Source: Actinomadura terrae
GTDB lineage: Bacteria > Actinomycetota > Actinomycetes > Streptosporangiales > Streptosporangiaceae
Length of the DNA: 64,000 nt
Reading direction: 5' to 3'
Assembly (NCBI RefSeq): GCF_022751215.1
Contig: NZ_JAICDG010000005.1
Location: 372,001-436,000, forward strand
This document shows, piece by piece, positions 25,964-34,830 of the stretch. The position numbers and the translations under genes are program-made. Position 1 is the first letter of the stretch; each line of letters starts with the position of its first letter. The notes under the pieces were generated by a model. The model was not told where the DNA came from and did not search any database. It was given only the letters and a program-made list of their open reading frames with translations.

Positions 25964-27189
25964 GATCGGTGGTGGTGACCGGGACGGGCGTGACCGCGCC
26001 GAACGGCCTCGGCAAGGACGACTTCTGGGACGCGACGCGCGCGGGCCGCACCGGCATCGGACCCGTCGGACGGTTCGACGCCACCGGGTACCCGGCGACG
26101 CTGGCCGGCGAGGTCCCCGGGTTCGTCGCGGACGACCATCTGCCGAGCCGGCTGATCCCGCAGACCGACCACATGACCCGGCTCGCGCTGGTCGCGGCCG
26201 ACTGGGCGCTCGCCGACGCGGGCATCGTGCCGTCCGAGTGGCCCGAGTTCGGCATCGGCGTCATGACGGCGAGCTCGTCGGGCGGGTTCGAGTTCGGGCA
26301 GGGCGAGCTGAAGAACCTGTGGAGCAAGGGCGGCCAGTACGTCAGCGCGTACCAGTCCTTCGCCTGGTTCTACGCGGTGAACAGCGGCCAGATCTCGATC
26401 CGCAACGGGCTGCGCGGGCCCGGCGGCGTCCTCGTGTCCGACCAGGCGGGCGGGCTGGACGCGGTCGCGCAGGCCCGCCGCCAGATCCGCAAGGGCGGCG
26501 GCCTGATCCTCGCCGGGGGCGTGGACGGGTCGATCTGCCCGTGGGGGTGGGTGGCGCAGCTCGCGGGCGGGCGGCTCAGCACCGACGCCGACCCGGGGCG
26601 GGCCTACCGCCCGTTCGCCGCCGACGCCGCCGGGCACGTCCCCGGCGAGGGCGGCGCCCTGCTGGTGCTGGAGGAGGAGGACGCGGCGCGGGCGCGCGGG
26701 GCACGGATCTACGGGCGCGTCGCCGGCTACGGCTCCACCTTCGACCCGCACCCCGACACCGGGCGCGAACCAGGGCTGCGCCGGGCAGCGGAGATCGCGT
26801 TACGGGACGCGGCGCTCGCCCCGTCCGGCATCGACGTCGTGTTCGCCGACGCGGCGGCGATCCCCGACCTCGACCGGGTCGAGGCCGAGGCGATCAACGC
26901 GCTGTTCGGGCCGGGCGGCGTCCCGGTCACCGCGCCGCAGACCATGACCGGACGCCTCAACTCCGGCGCCGGACCCCTCGCGCTGAGCACCGCGCTCTAC
27001 GCGATGCGGGATGGGCTGATCCCGCCCACCCTGACCCGCGACCCGTCCCCCGCCTACGGGCTCGACCTCGTCCGCGACGCGCGCGAGGCCGCCGTCGGCA
27101 CCGCCCTGGTCCTGGCGCGGGGCCAGGGCGGGTTCAACTCGGCGATGGTCCTCACCACCGCCGGGGCGCCCGCCGCCGTACCTGCCTGA
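25960..27189 (+). CDS. Type II PKS chain length factor (KS-beta)
   Basis: 409 residues, homologous to KS-alpha but with the active-site Cys replaced by Gln162 in LVSDQAGGLDAV, the defining trait of CLFs. It initiates chains by malonyl-ACP decarboxylation and sets chain length with KS-alpha. Decaketide length is expected from the angucycline-type companions but was not derived from the pocket residues. It is translationally coupled to KS-alpha. Confidence 0.97.
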   Translation: MRSVVVTGTGVTAPNGLGKDDFWDATRAGRTGIGPVGRFDATGYPATLAGEVPGFVADDHLPSRLIPQTDHMTRLALVAADWALADAGIVPSEWPEFGIGVMTASSSGGFEFGQGELKNLWSKGGQYVSAYQSFAWFYAVNSGQISIRNGLRGPGGVLVSDQAGGLDAVAQARRQIRKGGGLILAGGVDGSICPWGWVAQLAGGRLSTDADPGRAYRPFAADAAGHVPGEGGALLVLEEEDAARARGARIYGRVAGYGSTFDPHPDTGREPGLRRAAEIALRDAALAPSGIDVVFADAAAIPDLDRVEAEAINALFGPGGVPVTAPQTMTGRLNSGAGPLALSTALYAMRDGLIPPTLTRDPSPAYGLDLVRDAREAAVGTALVLARGQGGFNSAMVLTTAGAPAAVPA

Positions 27190-27213
27190 CCAGGCCGTAT
27201 GGAAGGAACCACG

Positions 27214-27471
27214 ATGCCCGAATTCACCGTCGAGGACCTCGGCCGCGTGCTGCGCGAAGCCGCCGGCGAGAGCGGGGTGGAGGTCGGCGCCGACGCCCTC
27301 GACCTCGACTTCGCCGAGATCGGCTACGACTCCATCGCCCTGCTGGAGGCCGCCGGACGGATCGAGCGGCAGCTCGGCATCCGGCTCGACGACGAGACCG
27401 TCGGCGAGGCGACGACGCCGCGCCTGTTCCTGGCGGTCGTCAACCGCCAGGGCTCGGCCGACGCCGCCTGA
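27214..27471 (+). CDS. Type II PKS acyl carrier protein
   Basis: 85 residues with the phosphopantetheine attachment Ser40 in EIGYDSIALLEAA. The ATG at 27214 is chosen because GGAAGGAACC sits just upstream; the in-frame ATG at 27199 lacks a ribosome site. It carries the growing chain. No phosphopantetheinyl transferase gene is in the window, so one elsewhere must act. Confidence 0.96.
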   Translation: MPEFTVEDLGRVLREAAGESGVEVGADALDLDFAEIGYDSIALLEAAGRIERQLGIRLDDETVGEATTPRLFLAVVNRQGSADAA

Positions 27472-27509
27472 CCCGTCCCCGAACCGCAATGACCCCGAAA
27501 GGAACAACG

Positions 27510-28310
27510 ATGCCGACCACCGAGCAGTGCGCCGAGGAGGGCCGCGTCGCCCTCGTCACCGGCGCGACCAGCGGGATCGGGCTCGCCGTCACCCGGCGGC
27601 TCGCCGCCGCGGGGTACCGGGTGTACATCTGCGCCCGCACCGCCGAGACCCTGCGGACGACGCTCAAGGAGCTGGCCGAGGAGGGCCTGGCGGTCGACGG
27701 GACGCCCTGCGACGTCCGCGACCAGGAGCAGGTCAGGGCGTTCGTCAGCGCGGCCGTCGAGCGGTACGGGCCGGTGCACGTGCTGGTCAACAACGCGGGC
27801 CGCAGCGGCGGCGGCGTCACCGCCGAACTGCCCGACGAGCTGTGGCTGGACGTCCTGGACACCAACCTCACCAGCGTCTTCCGCGTCACCCGGGAGGTGC
27901 TGACGACCGGCGGGATGCGCGAGCGCGGCCGGGGCCGGATCATCAACATCGCCTCCACCGCGGGCAAGCAGGGCGTGGTGCTCGGCGCGCCGTACTCGGC
28001 GTCCAAGCACGGCGTCGTCGGGTTCACCAAGGCCCTCGGCAACGAGCTCGCCCCGCACGGCATCACGGTCAACGCGGTCTGCCCCGGCTACGTCGAGACG
28101 CCGATGGCGCAGCGGGTGCGCAGCGGATACGCCGCCGCCTACAGCGTGTCCGAGGACGAGATCCTCACGAGGTTCCAGGCGAAGATCCCGCTCGGCCGCT
28201 ACTCCACCCCGGACGAGGTCGCCGGCCTCGTCGGCTACCTCGCGACCGACACGGCCGCGTCCATCACCGCGCAGGCGCTCAACGTCTGCGGCGGCCTGGG
28301 GAATTTCTGA
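27510..28310 (+). CDS. Type II PKS C-9 ketoreductase (ActIII-like SDR)
   Basis: 266 residues, a short-chain dehydrogenase close to ActIII throughout. The NADPH motif GATSGIG is at 18-24. The catalytic residues are Asn119, Ser149, Tyr162 and Lys166, and the C-terminus is ALNVCGGLGNF. It should reduce the C-9 ketone of the nascent chain. The position equivalent to Pro94 of the ActIII PGG motif is Ser99 (NNAGRSGGG). GAAAGGAACAACG precedes the ATG. Confidence 0.95.
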   Translation: MPTTEQCAEEGRVALVTGATSGIGLAVTRRLAAAGYRVYICARTAETLRTTLKELAEEGLAVDGTPCDVRDQEQVRAFVSAAVERYGPVHVLVNNAGRSGGGVTAELPDELWLDVLDTNLTSVFRVTREVLTTGGMRERGRGRIINIASTAGKQGVVLGAPYSASKHGVVGFTKALGNELAPHGITVNAVCPGYVETPMAQRVRSGYAAAYSVSEDEILTRFQAKIPLGRYSTPDEVAGLVGYLATDTAASITAQALNVCGGLGNF

Positions 28311-28342
28311 GACTCGGAACTTCTGAGCAGAGGAGTGGACAT

Positions 28343-29290
28343 ATGACTGCCCCATCCGGCCTGCACGAGGTCGAGCACACCGTCACGGTGCGGGCGCCGG
28401 CGGCCGAGGTCTACCGGCTCATCGCCGACGTCGGGAACTGGCCGCGGCTGTTCCCGCCGACCGTGCACGTCGAGCGGATCGGCGAGGTGGACGGCGGCGA
28501 GCGGATCCAGATCTGGGCGACCGCCAACGGCGAGGCGAAGGGCTGGACGTCGCGGCGCCTGCTGGACCCCGCGGCGCGGCGCATCGGGTTCGCGCAGGAG
28601 GTCACGGCGGCGCCGGTCGCGACGATGGGCGGCACCTGGATCGTCGACGAGGTCTCGGGCGAGGAGTGCCTGGTGCGGCTGCTGCACCACTACCGCGCGC
28701 TCGACGACGACCCGGACGGCCTGGCCTGGATCGACACCGCCGTCGACCGCAACAGCGACGCCGAACTGGCCGCGCTCAAGGCCAGCGCCGAACTCGGCGG
28801 CACCGAGCCCGAGCGGCTGCTGTCCTTCGAGGACTCGCTGCGCGTCGACGGCTCCGCCAAGGACGTGTACGACTTCCTCAACGAGGCCGGGCTGTGGGCC
28901 GAGCGGCTCCCGCACGTCGCCCGGGTCGCGCTCACCGAGGACAGGCCGGGCCTCCAGATCCTGGAGATGGACACCCGCACCGCGGACGGCTCGACGCACA
29001 CGACCAAGTCGGTGCGGGTGTGCTTCCCGCACGAGAAGATCGTCTACAAGCAGGTGACGCTGCCCGCGCTGATGGACCTGCACACCGGCTACTGGCTGCT
29101 GGAGGAGGACGGGGACGGCGTCCTCGTCACCTCCCAGCACACGGTCGTGCTGAACACCGGCAGCATCGCGAGGGTGCTCGGCGCGGACGCGGGCGTCCCG
29201 GAGGCGGCGCGGTTCGTCCAGGACGCGCTCAGCCGCAACAGCACCGCGACGCTCGGCCACGCCAGGGAATACGCCGAGAGCAGGCGCTGA
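28343..29290 (+). CDS. Didomain aromatase/cyclase
   Basis: 315 residues made of two SRPBCC/START-like domains (about 5-150 and 160-310). The first begins VEHTVTVRAPAAEVYRLIAD and the second FEDSLRVDGSAKDVYDFLNE. Didomain ARO/CYCs follow C-9 reduction and set and aromatise the first ring, so the pairing with the adjacent C-9 ketoreductase is consistent. AGAGGAG lies upstream of the ATG. It corresponds in position to UrdL/JadD-type genes. Confidence 0.94.
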   Translation: MTAPSGLHEVEHTVTVRAPAAEVYRLIADVGNWPRLFPPTVHVERIGEVDGGERIQIWATANGEAKGWTSRRLLDPAARRIGFAQEVTAAPVATMGGTWIVDEVSGEECLVRLLHHYRALDDDPDGLAWIDTAVDRNSDAELAALKASAELGGTEPERLLSFEDSLRVDGSAKDVYDFLNEAGLWAERLPHVARVALTEDRPGLQILEMDTRTADGSTHTTKSVRVCFPHEKIVYKQVTLPALMDLHTGYWLLEEDGDGVLVTSQHTVVLNTGSIARVLGADAGVPEAARFVQDALSRNSTATLGHAREYAESRR

Positions 29291-29291
29291 G

Positions 29292-30449
29292 GTGGCGGCC
29301 GACGCCGCGCGGCAGGTCGTCGTGGTCGGAGCGGGCCCCGCGGGGCTGCTGCTCGCCGGGGCGCTCCGCATCGGCGGGGCCGAGGTGACGGTGCTGGAGC
29401 GCCGCACCGAGCGCGCCACCGAGACCCGCGCCACCACGTTGAACGCCCGGACGATGGAGATCTTCGACGAGCTGGGCCTGCTGGACCTGCTCGGCGTCCC
29501 GCCCAACGAGCCGATGGGGCACTTCGGCGGGATTCCGCTCGACCTGTCCGGGGTCGACTCCCGCTATCCGGGCCAGTGGAAGGTCCCCCAGACGCGGGTC
29601 GAGGAACTGCTGGAGAAATGGGCCGTCGAGCAGGGGGCGCAGGTGCGGCGCGGCGTCGGCGTCCGCTCGGTGCGCGTCCGCTCGAAGTTCGCGGAAGTCG
29701 ACGGCGAGGGGCTCGACGAGCCGATGCGCGCGGCCTACCTCGTCGGCTGCGACGGCCAGGACAGCACGGTACGGAGCGAGGCGGGGATCGCGTTCCCCGG
29801 CACGCCCGCCACCCATGAGCTGCTCGCGGCGGACGTCGCCGGGATCGACATCCCGAACCGGCGGTTCGAGCGGTTCCCGGCGGGGCTGGCCGTCGCGTCC
29901 AGGCGGCCGGACGGACTGACCCGCGTGATGGTCCACCGGCACGGCCACCTCGCGCCCCGCCGGATCGGCGCGCCCTCCTTCAGCGAGGTCGCCGCCGCCT
30001 GGCGGACGGTGACCGGCGAGGGCATCGGGCACGGCGAGCCCGTCTGGCTGCACGCGTTCGACAACGCCGCGCGGCAGGCCGAGCGGTTCCGGCGCGGCCG
30101 GATCCTGCTGGCGGGCGACGCCGCCCACCGGCAGATGCCGGTCGGCGGGCTGCCGATCAACCTCGGCATCCAGGACGCGCACGCGCTCGGCGCGGCCCTG
30201 GCCGCCGTCGCCACCGGACGCGGCCCCGAGTCGCTGCTGGACGCCTACCACGACCGGCGGCACGCGGCGGTGCGCAAGGCGCTCAGCACCATGCGCGTCC
30301 AGGAGCAGCTGCTGCTCGGCGGCCCCGAGCAGGACCCGCACCGCACCCTGATCGCCGGCCTGATGGCGCACCGGTCGGTCCGGCACGAGCTCGCCGCGTT
30401 CGTCAGCGGCCTCGATTCGCAGGAAGAGAACGACGCAGAGGAGAACTGA
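29292..30449 (+). CDS. FAD-dependent monooxygenase, UrdM/JadH-like, lacking the C-terminal domain
   Basis: 385 residues with GAGPAGLLLAGAL, the DG motif in GCDGQDSTVRSEAG and the GD motif in LAGDAAHRQMPVGGLPINLGIQDA. It ends soon after the FAD domain, so it lacks both the thioredoxin-like extension of the first oxygenase and the reductase fused in UrdM. In angucycline clusters the gene at this position oxygenates or dehydrates the angular ring. GTG 29292 lies 2 bases after the aromatase stop, and the stop overlaps the halogenase ATG (TGATG). Confidence 0.9.
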   Translation: MAADAARQVVVVGAGPAGLLLAGALRIGGAEVTVLERRTERATETRATTLNARTMEIFDELGLLDLLGVPPNEPMGHFGGIPLDLSGVDSRYPGQWKVPQTRVEELLEKWAVEQGAQVRRGVGVRSVRVRSKFAEVDGEGLDEPMRAAYLVGCDGQDSTVRSEAGIAFPGTPATHELLAADVAGIDIPNRRFERFPAGLAVASRRPDGLTRVMVHRHGHLAPRRIGAPSFSEVAAAWRTVTGEGIGHGEPVWLHAFDNAARQAERFRRGRILLAGDAAHRQMPVGGLPINLGIQDAHALGAALAAVATGRGPESLLDAYHDRRHAAVRKALSTMRVQEQLLLGGPEQDPHRTLIAGLMAHRSVRHELAAFVSGLDSQEENDAEEN

Positions 30450-32140
30450 TGTCCAAGACCGTGACGATGAAGAGCCCCGAGAAGAGCGACGGGAAGACCC
30501 ACCACGTCGACGTGGTGATCCTCGGCTCCGGGCTGGCCGGTTCGGTCACCGCCTCGATCCTCGCGCGCCAGGGCGTCCAGGTCGCGCTGATCGACGCCTC
30601 GCAGCACCCCCGCTTCGCGATCGGCGAGTCGATGACCCCGCAGCTGGTCGAGTGGCTGCACATCCTCGCCGAGCGCTACGACGTCCCCGAGATCAAGGGC
30701 CTGACCTCGATCACGGCCAGCACCCGCATGATCGGCCCGACGTTCGGCAACAAGGCGCACTTCGGATTCATGCGGCACCACCCGGGCAAGGAGCCCGACC
30801 CGCGCGAGTCCACCCAGTTCACGATCCCCAAGATCCTCACCCAGGCGAGCCACATGTTCCGCCAGGACTCCGACTCGTTCATGTTCCACGCCGCCTGCCG
30901 GTACGGCAGCGTCACCCGGCAGAACTGGCGCGCCACCGACCTGGACTTCGACGCCGACGGCGTCACGGTCACCGGCAAGAACGGGGAGGTGTTCCGCGCC
31001 CGGTACCTGATCGACGCGAGCGGCTTCCGCTCGCCGCTCGCCGAGAAGTTCGGGCTGCGCGAGACGCCCGCCCGGTTCAAGCACCACTCGCGGTCGCTGT
31101 TCACGCACTTCGTCGGCGTCCGGCCGTTCGACGAGGTGAGCCGGCACCCGCGTAAGGAGCGCCCGCCGAAATCCTGGCACGAGGGCACGATGCACCACCT
31201 CATCGAGCGCGGCTGGTTCTGGATCATCCCGTTCGACAGCTACAAGAAGTCCAAGAACCCGCTGTGCAGCGTCGGCCTCACCATCGATCCGCGCCGCTAC
31301 CCCAAGCCCGCCGACATGACGCCCGAGGAGGAGTTCGAGTCCTTCCTCGACCAGTATCCGGCGGTCAAGCGGCAGTTCACGGACGCGCACCGGGTCCGCG
31401 AGTGGGTCTCGACCGACCGGCTCCAGTACTCCTCGTCCCGGACGATCGGCGACCGCTGGTGCCTGATGTCGCACGCCGCCGGGTTCATCGACCCGCTGTT
31501 CTCGCGCGGCCTGTCCAACACCTTCGAGGTCGTGGACGCGCTCGTGCACCGGCTGCTCGGCGCGCTGAAGGACGACGACTTCAGCGAGGAGCGCTTCGCC
31601 TACGTCGAGCAGCTCGAACGGGGCCTGCTGCACTTCAACGACGAGCTCGTCAACAGCTCGTTCATCTCGTTCGAGAACTTCGAGCTGTGGAACGCGATGT
31701 TCCGGGTCTGGGGCGCGTTCATCACGCCCGGCGTCATGCGGCTCACCCGCGCCCGCATGCTCTACCTCAAGTACGGCAGGGACGAGACCTTCCTCGAACT
31801 GGAGGACGCCCCCTACCCCGGCCTGTGGTGGCCCGAGAGCGACAAGTTCAAGAACCTCCTCGAAGGCGCGGCCGAGGCGTGCGAGAAGTACGAGGCCGGC
31901 GCGCTGACCGGGAGCGAGGCCGCCGCGATCGTCCACCGGCTCATCCAGACCACCGACATCGTCAACCCCGTGTTCGGCTGGCGGGACCCGGAGCAGCGGC
32001 ACATCTTCCCCAGCACGTTCATGATCGCGCGGTTCCTGTACTGGGCGTCGGTGCAGGGCCCGCCCGAGATGAAGGAGCTGGGCCGCGAGTTCATGAAGGG
32101 CATCCTCAAGAACGGCGTGAAGATGCGGAAGCTGCTCTGA
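30449..32140 (+). CDS. Flavin-dependent halogenase (tryptophan-halogenase fold, likely polyketide substrate)
   Basis: 563 residues. The FAD-binding motif is GSGLAGS (26-32), RFAIGES follows near 55-61, and the halogenase signature WxWxIP is intact as WFWIIP (256-261). Lys102 in NKAHFGF sits where the catalytic lysine is expected, by eye only. It would chlorinate or brominate an aromatic carbon using FADH2, O2 and halide. The flavin reductase encoded at 37745 is the natural partner. It is translationally coupled to the preceding oxygenase in the PKS operon, so the substrate is probably the angucyclinone rather than tryptophan. Substrate carrier and regiochemistry are unknown. Confidence 0.93.
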   Translation: MSKTVTMKSPEKSDGKTHHVDVVILGSGLAGSVTASILARQGVQVALIDASQHPRFAIGESMTPQLVEWLHILAERYDVPEIKGLTSITASTRMIGPTFGNKAHFGFMRHHPGKEPDPRESTQFTIPKILTQASHMFRQDSDSFMFHAACRYGSVTRQNWRATDLDFDADGVTVTGKNGEVFRARYLIDASGFRSPLAEKFGLRETPARFKHHSRSLFTHFVGVRPFDEVSRHPRKERPPKSWHEGTMHHLIERGWFWIIPFDSYKKSKNPLCSVGLTIDPRRYPKPADMTPEEEFESFLDQYPAVKRQFTDAHRVREWVSTDRLQYSSSRTIGDRWCLMSHAAGFIDPLFSRGLSNTFEVVDALVHRLLGALKDDDFSEERFAYVEQLERGLLHFNDELVNSSFISFENFELWNAMFRVWGAFITPGVMRLTRARMLYLKYGRDETFLELEDAPYPGLWWPESDKFKNLLEGAAEACEKYEAGALTGSEAAAIVHRLIQTTDIVNPVFGWRDPEQRHIFPSTFMIARFLYWASVQGPPEMKELGREFMKGILKNGVKMRKLL

Positions 32141-32186
32141 CGCCCGACGGTCGACCCGCACCTACACCCCAAACCAAGGGAGAGAC

Positions 32187-32846
32187 ATGAAAGCGCCCGA
32201 CCGTCTGCTGGCGATGAACGCCGCGCACGCGGCCTTCCGCCGCGACCTGGACCGGCTGGCCACCACCGCCGGGCACGCCGACCTCGACGACCCCCGCCGC
32301 CGCGCCGCGCTGCTGGCGGGCTGGCGCACGTTCAAGACCCAGATGCGCAAACACCACGAGGGCGAGGACGACCACATCTGGCCGCGCCTGCGCGAGCGGC
32401 TCGCCGGCAGCGAGAACGCGCTGTCGGTGCTGGCCGAGATGGACGCCGAGCACGCCCGGCTCGACGTGCTGCTGAAGGCCGTCGACGACGTCCTCGAACC
32501 GCCTGGTCAGCGCGGCGCCGGCGGCGGGACGGGGCGGCCCGGGCGGGCGGCGGCCGAGGCCGCCGTCCGCGAGCTGCACGAGGCGCTGTCGGCCCACCTC
32601 GCCCACGAGGAGCGGGACGCGCTGCCGCTGATCGCCATGGCCCTCAGCGACGCCGAATGGGACGATGTCATGGACGCGATCCGGGCCTCGGCCGACCTCG
32701 CCTTCGTCGCCGAGTACCTGCCGTGGCTGGCCGACGGGGCGACGGGCGAGGAGCTGGAGCGCATCGAGACGATCGTGCCCCCGCCGTTCCGGGCGGTCTA
32801 CCGCCAGGAGTGGAGACCCGACTACGCCCGGACCGCCCGCTGGTGA
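32187..32846 (+). CDS. Hemerythrin-like HHE-domain protein (copy 1)
   Basis: 219 residues, a four-helix-bundle HHE protein. Metal-binding positions are visible in NAAHAAFRRD, KHHEGEDDH, MDAEHARLD and HLAHEERDA, the pattern of a diiron site. A Gly/Arg-rich insertion (about 108-122) splits the bundle. Hemerythrin-like proteins bind O2 or sense redox state. It follows the halogenase by 46 bases and precedes the antiporter by 12. A paralogue is encoded at 37022. Its role in an oxidative polyketide pathway is not established. Confidence 0.87.
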   Translation: MKAPDRLLAMNAAHAAFRRDLDRLATTAGHADLDDPRRRAALLAGWRTFKTQMRKHHEGEDDHIWPRLRERLAGSENALSVLAEMDAEHARLDVLLKAVDDVLEPPGQRGAGGGTGRPGRAAAEAAVRELHEALSAHLAHEERDALPLIAMALSDAEWDDVMDAIRASADLAFVAEYLPWLADGATGEELERIETIVPPPFRAVYRQEWRPDYARTARW

Positions 32847-32858
32847 GGAAGGCCTCCG

Positions 32859-34148
32859 ATGCTCGATTCCATGGCTCCGCCGGCCGACACCAGGATCGCG
32901 GTCATGTTCGCCGGGGTGGCGGTGGTCCTGCTCACCGGGGCCCTGTTCGGCCGGATCGCGAAAACCGTCCGCCAGCCGCTCGTCATCGGCGAGATCACGG
33001 CCGGCATCGTGCTCGGCCCGAGTCTCCTCGGCCAATTCCCGGGTAATCCGACCGGAGAACTCTTCCCCCGGGACGTGCGGCCGCTGCTGTCGGCGGTCGC
33101 GCAGATCGGCGTGATCCTGTTCATGTTCTCCGTCGGGTGGGAGTTCGAGAAGCGGCTCATCCGCAGGCACCTCACCGCGGCGGCGGGCGTCTCGCTGATG
33201 TCGGTCGCGCTGGCCTTCGGGCTCGGCGTGGCCGCCGCCGCGGTGCTGTACCCGCGGCACGACACGGTGGACGGGCACCACGTCTCCGCGCTCGCGTTCT
33301 CGGTGTTCCTCGGCGCCGCGATGTCGGTCACCGCCTTCCCGGTACTGGCCCGCATCCTCAGCGACCACCGGATGGCCGGGACGCGGATCGGAACGCTGGC
33401 GATGGCCAGCGCCGCCGTCGACGACGTGCTCGCCTGGTGCATGCTCGCCTACGTGTCGGCGCTGGTCACCTCGGACGGCGACCCGACGGAGCTCGGCACG
33501 ATCGCGCTGCGCTCCGCGATCTACCTCGCGCTGATGTTCCTGGCCGTCCGGCCGCTGCTCGGCAGGCTGGTGGCACGGCTCGCCGGGGCCGCGCAGTGGC
33601 GGCCGCTGCTCGCGGTGCTGTGCGCGGGGGCGATGCTGTCGGCCTGGGCGACGACCTGGATCGGCATCCACGCCATCTTCGGGGCGTTCCTGTTCGGGTT
33701 CGTCACGCCGCGCGAGCCGGTGGAGCCGCTGGTCGAGCACGTCCGGCGGCCGCTGGAGCACCTCAGCCTGATCCTGCTGCCGGTGTTCTTCATCGTCACC
33801 GGCCTCGGCGTCGACATCGGCGGGCTGCACGGCGCGCAGTACCTGGAGCTCGCGCTGATCGTCCTGGTGGCGTGCACCGGCAAGATCGTGGGGGCCGCCG
33901 CGCCCGCGCGGCTGGCGGGGATGAGCTGGCGGGAGACCGGGACGCTCGGGCTGCTGATGAACACCCGCGGGCTGACCGAGCTGATCATCCTCAACGCGGC
34001 CGTCGGGCTCGGCGTCCTGGACGGCCAGATGTTCACGATGATGGTGCTGATGGCGCTGGCCACGACCGCGCTGGCGGGTCCGCTGCTGCCGCGGGGCGAG
34101 TCCCTGCGGCGGCTCCAGGAGCGTCCCGCCGACCTGGTCGCGGCCTAG
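32859..34148 (+). CDS. CPA2-type cation/proton antiporter (KefB-like membrane domain)
   Basis: 429 residues with 11-13 hydrophobic segments and the CPA2 hallmarks GEITAGIVLGPSLLG near residues 44-58 and SAAVDDVLAWCML in the transport core. It lacks a C-terminal nucleotide-binding domain. Antiporters of this type are common in polyketide clusters as self-protection or product-driven exporters. Its position within the operon suggests that, but transport of the product is unproven. Confidence 0.9.
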   Translation: MLDSMAPPADTRIAVMFAGVAVVLLTGALFGRIAKTVRQPLVIGEITAGIVLGPSLLGQFPGNPTGELFPRDVRPLLSAVAQIGVILFMFSVGWEFEKRLIRRHLTAAAGVSLMSVALAFGLGVAAAAVLYPRHDTVDGHHVSALAFSVFLGAAMSVTAFPVLARILSDHRMAGTRIGTLAMASAAVDDVLAWCMLAYVSALVTSDGDPTELGTIALRSAIYLALMFLAVRPLLGRLVARLAGAAQWRPLLAVLCAGAMLSAWATTWIGIHAIFGAFLFGFVTPREPVEPLVEHVRRPLEHLSLILLPVFFIVTGLGVDIGGLHGAQYLELALIVLVACTGKIVGAAAPARLAGMSWRETGTLGLLMNTRGLTELIILNAAVGLGVLDGQMFTMMVLMALATTALAGPLLPRGESLRRLQERPADLVAA

Positions 34149-34170
34149 GCGACCGGCGGGCCCCGCCCGT

Positions 34171-34209
34171 TCAGCCGGTCCGGTCAGCCGGTCCGGTCAG
34201 CCGGTCCGT
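34171..34209. repeat. Three 13-bp tandem repeats at a convergent gene junction
   Basis: Units 34171-34183, 34184-34196 and 34197-34209 read TCAGCCGGTCCGG, the last ending in T. The third unit contains the stop codon (reverse strand) of the MarR gene, so repeat-number change could alter that protein's C-terminus. A bidirectional terminator role is possible, as each unit pairs weakly with the inverted CCGGNNGG-like sequences around it. Confidence 0.7.
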
Positions 34210-34727
34210 TCGGCTGATCCGTTCCGGCGGGGGCGGGCCGGGGCCTTCGAGCGCTTGTGCGCCTCGCGGAGCACGGTGACGTGGGCGCGCATGATGCCGG
34301 AGACCGTCCGCAGGTAGTCGAGGATGACGTCGCGCTCGGCGGGGCCGAGGGCCAGCCGGAGGCCCTCGTAGGTCTCGTCGAGCGGCTCGAACAGCCGGTA
34401 CAGCTCGGCGATCTTCTCCGGGACGGGCCGGATCAGCTGCCGGCGGCGGTCCCTCGGGTCGCGCTCGCGGCGGACGAACCCGGCCGCCTCCAGCCGGTCG
34501 ACGACCCCGGTGATCGCGCCGGTCGTCAGCCCGGTCAGCTCGGCGAGCCGGCCGGAGGTGACCGGCTCGTCCTGGCCGGCCTCGGTGACGTGCCACAGGC
34601 AGAACGAGTCGCTCGGGCTCATGCCCATGAGGGCCGCGCCCGCGGAGTTGAGCGCCACCGCCGCGAGTGCGACCTCCTGGGTGGCGGCCATCAGCCGGCG
34701 GATGTCCCCGTGCGGGTCCGTCGTCAT
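34197..34727 (-). CDS. MarR-family regulator divergent from the MFS exporter
   Basis: 176 residues. The winged helix (about 50-110) contains TSGRLAELTGLTTGAITGVVDRLEAAGFVRRERDPRDRR, the MarR signature. The ATG at 34727 has GAGGTG 9 bases upstream. It is divergent from the 14-helix exporter across 103 bases, the classic arrangement of a ligand-responsive repressor of an efflux gene. The pathway product or an intermediate is the likely ligand. Confidence 0.92.
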   Translation of the reverse strand: MTTDPHGDIRRLMAATQEVALAAVALNSAGAALMGMSPSDSFCLWHVTEAGQDEPVTSGRLAELTGLTTGAITGVVDRLEAAGFVRRERDPRDRRRQLIRPVPEKIAELYRLFEPLDETYEGLRLALGPAERDVILDYLRTVSGIMRAHVTVLREAHKRSKAPARPRRNGSAERTG

Positions 34728-34830
34728 CCTTGACACCTCAAAACCGGTTTCCTTAGCATCTATATAGTTCAGTAGCTTATCGATTAAGGGCTCGGATGAG
34801 CCCCTCAACTAAGGTAACTGGAGGCTCCTC
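34728..34830. promoter_or_regulatory. Divergent promoter/operator of the MarR-MFS pair
   Basis: AT-rich 103 bases. CCTTAG (34751-34756) and CTAAGG (34809-34814) are inverted copies, and TAAGG at 34785-34789 gives a second inverted partner. A TATATAG lies at about 34761. GGAGG at 34820-34824 is the ribosome site of the MFS gene. These boxes are candidates for MarR binding. Confidence 0.5.
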
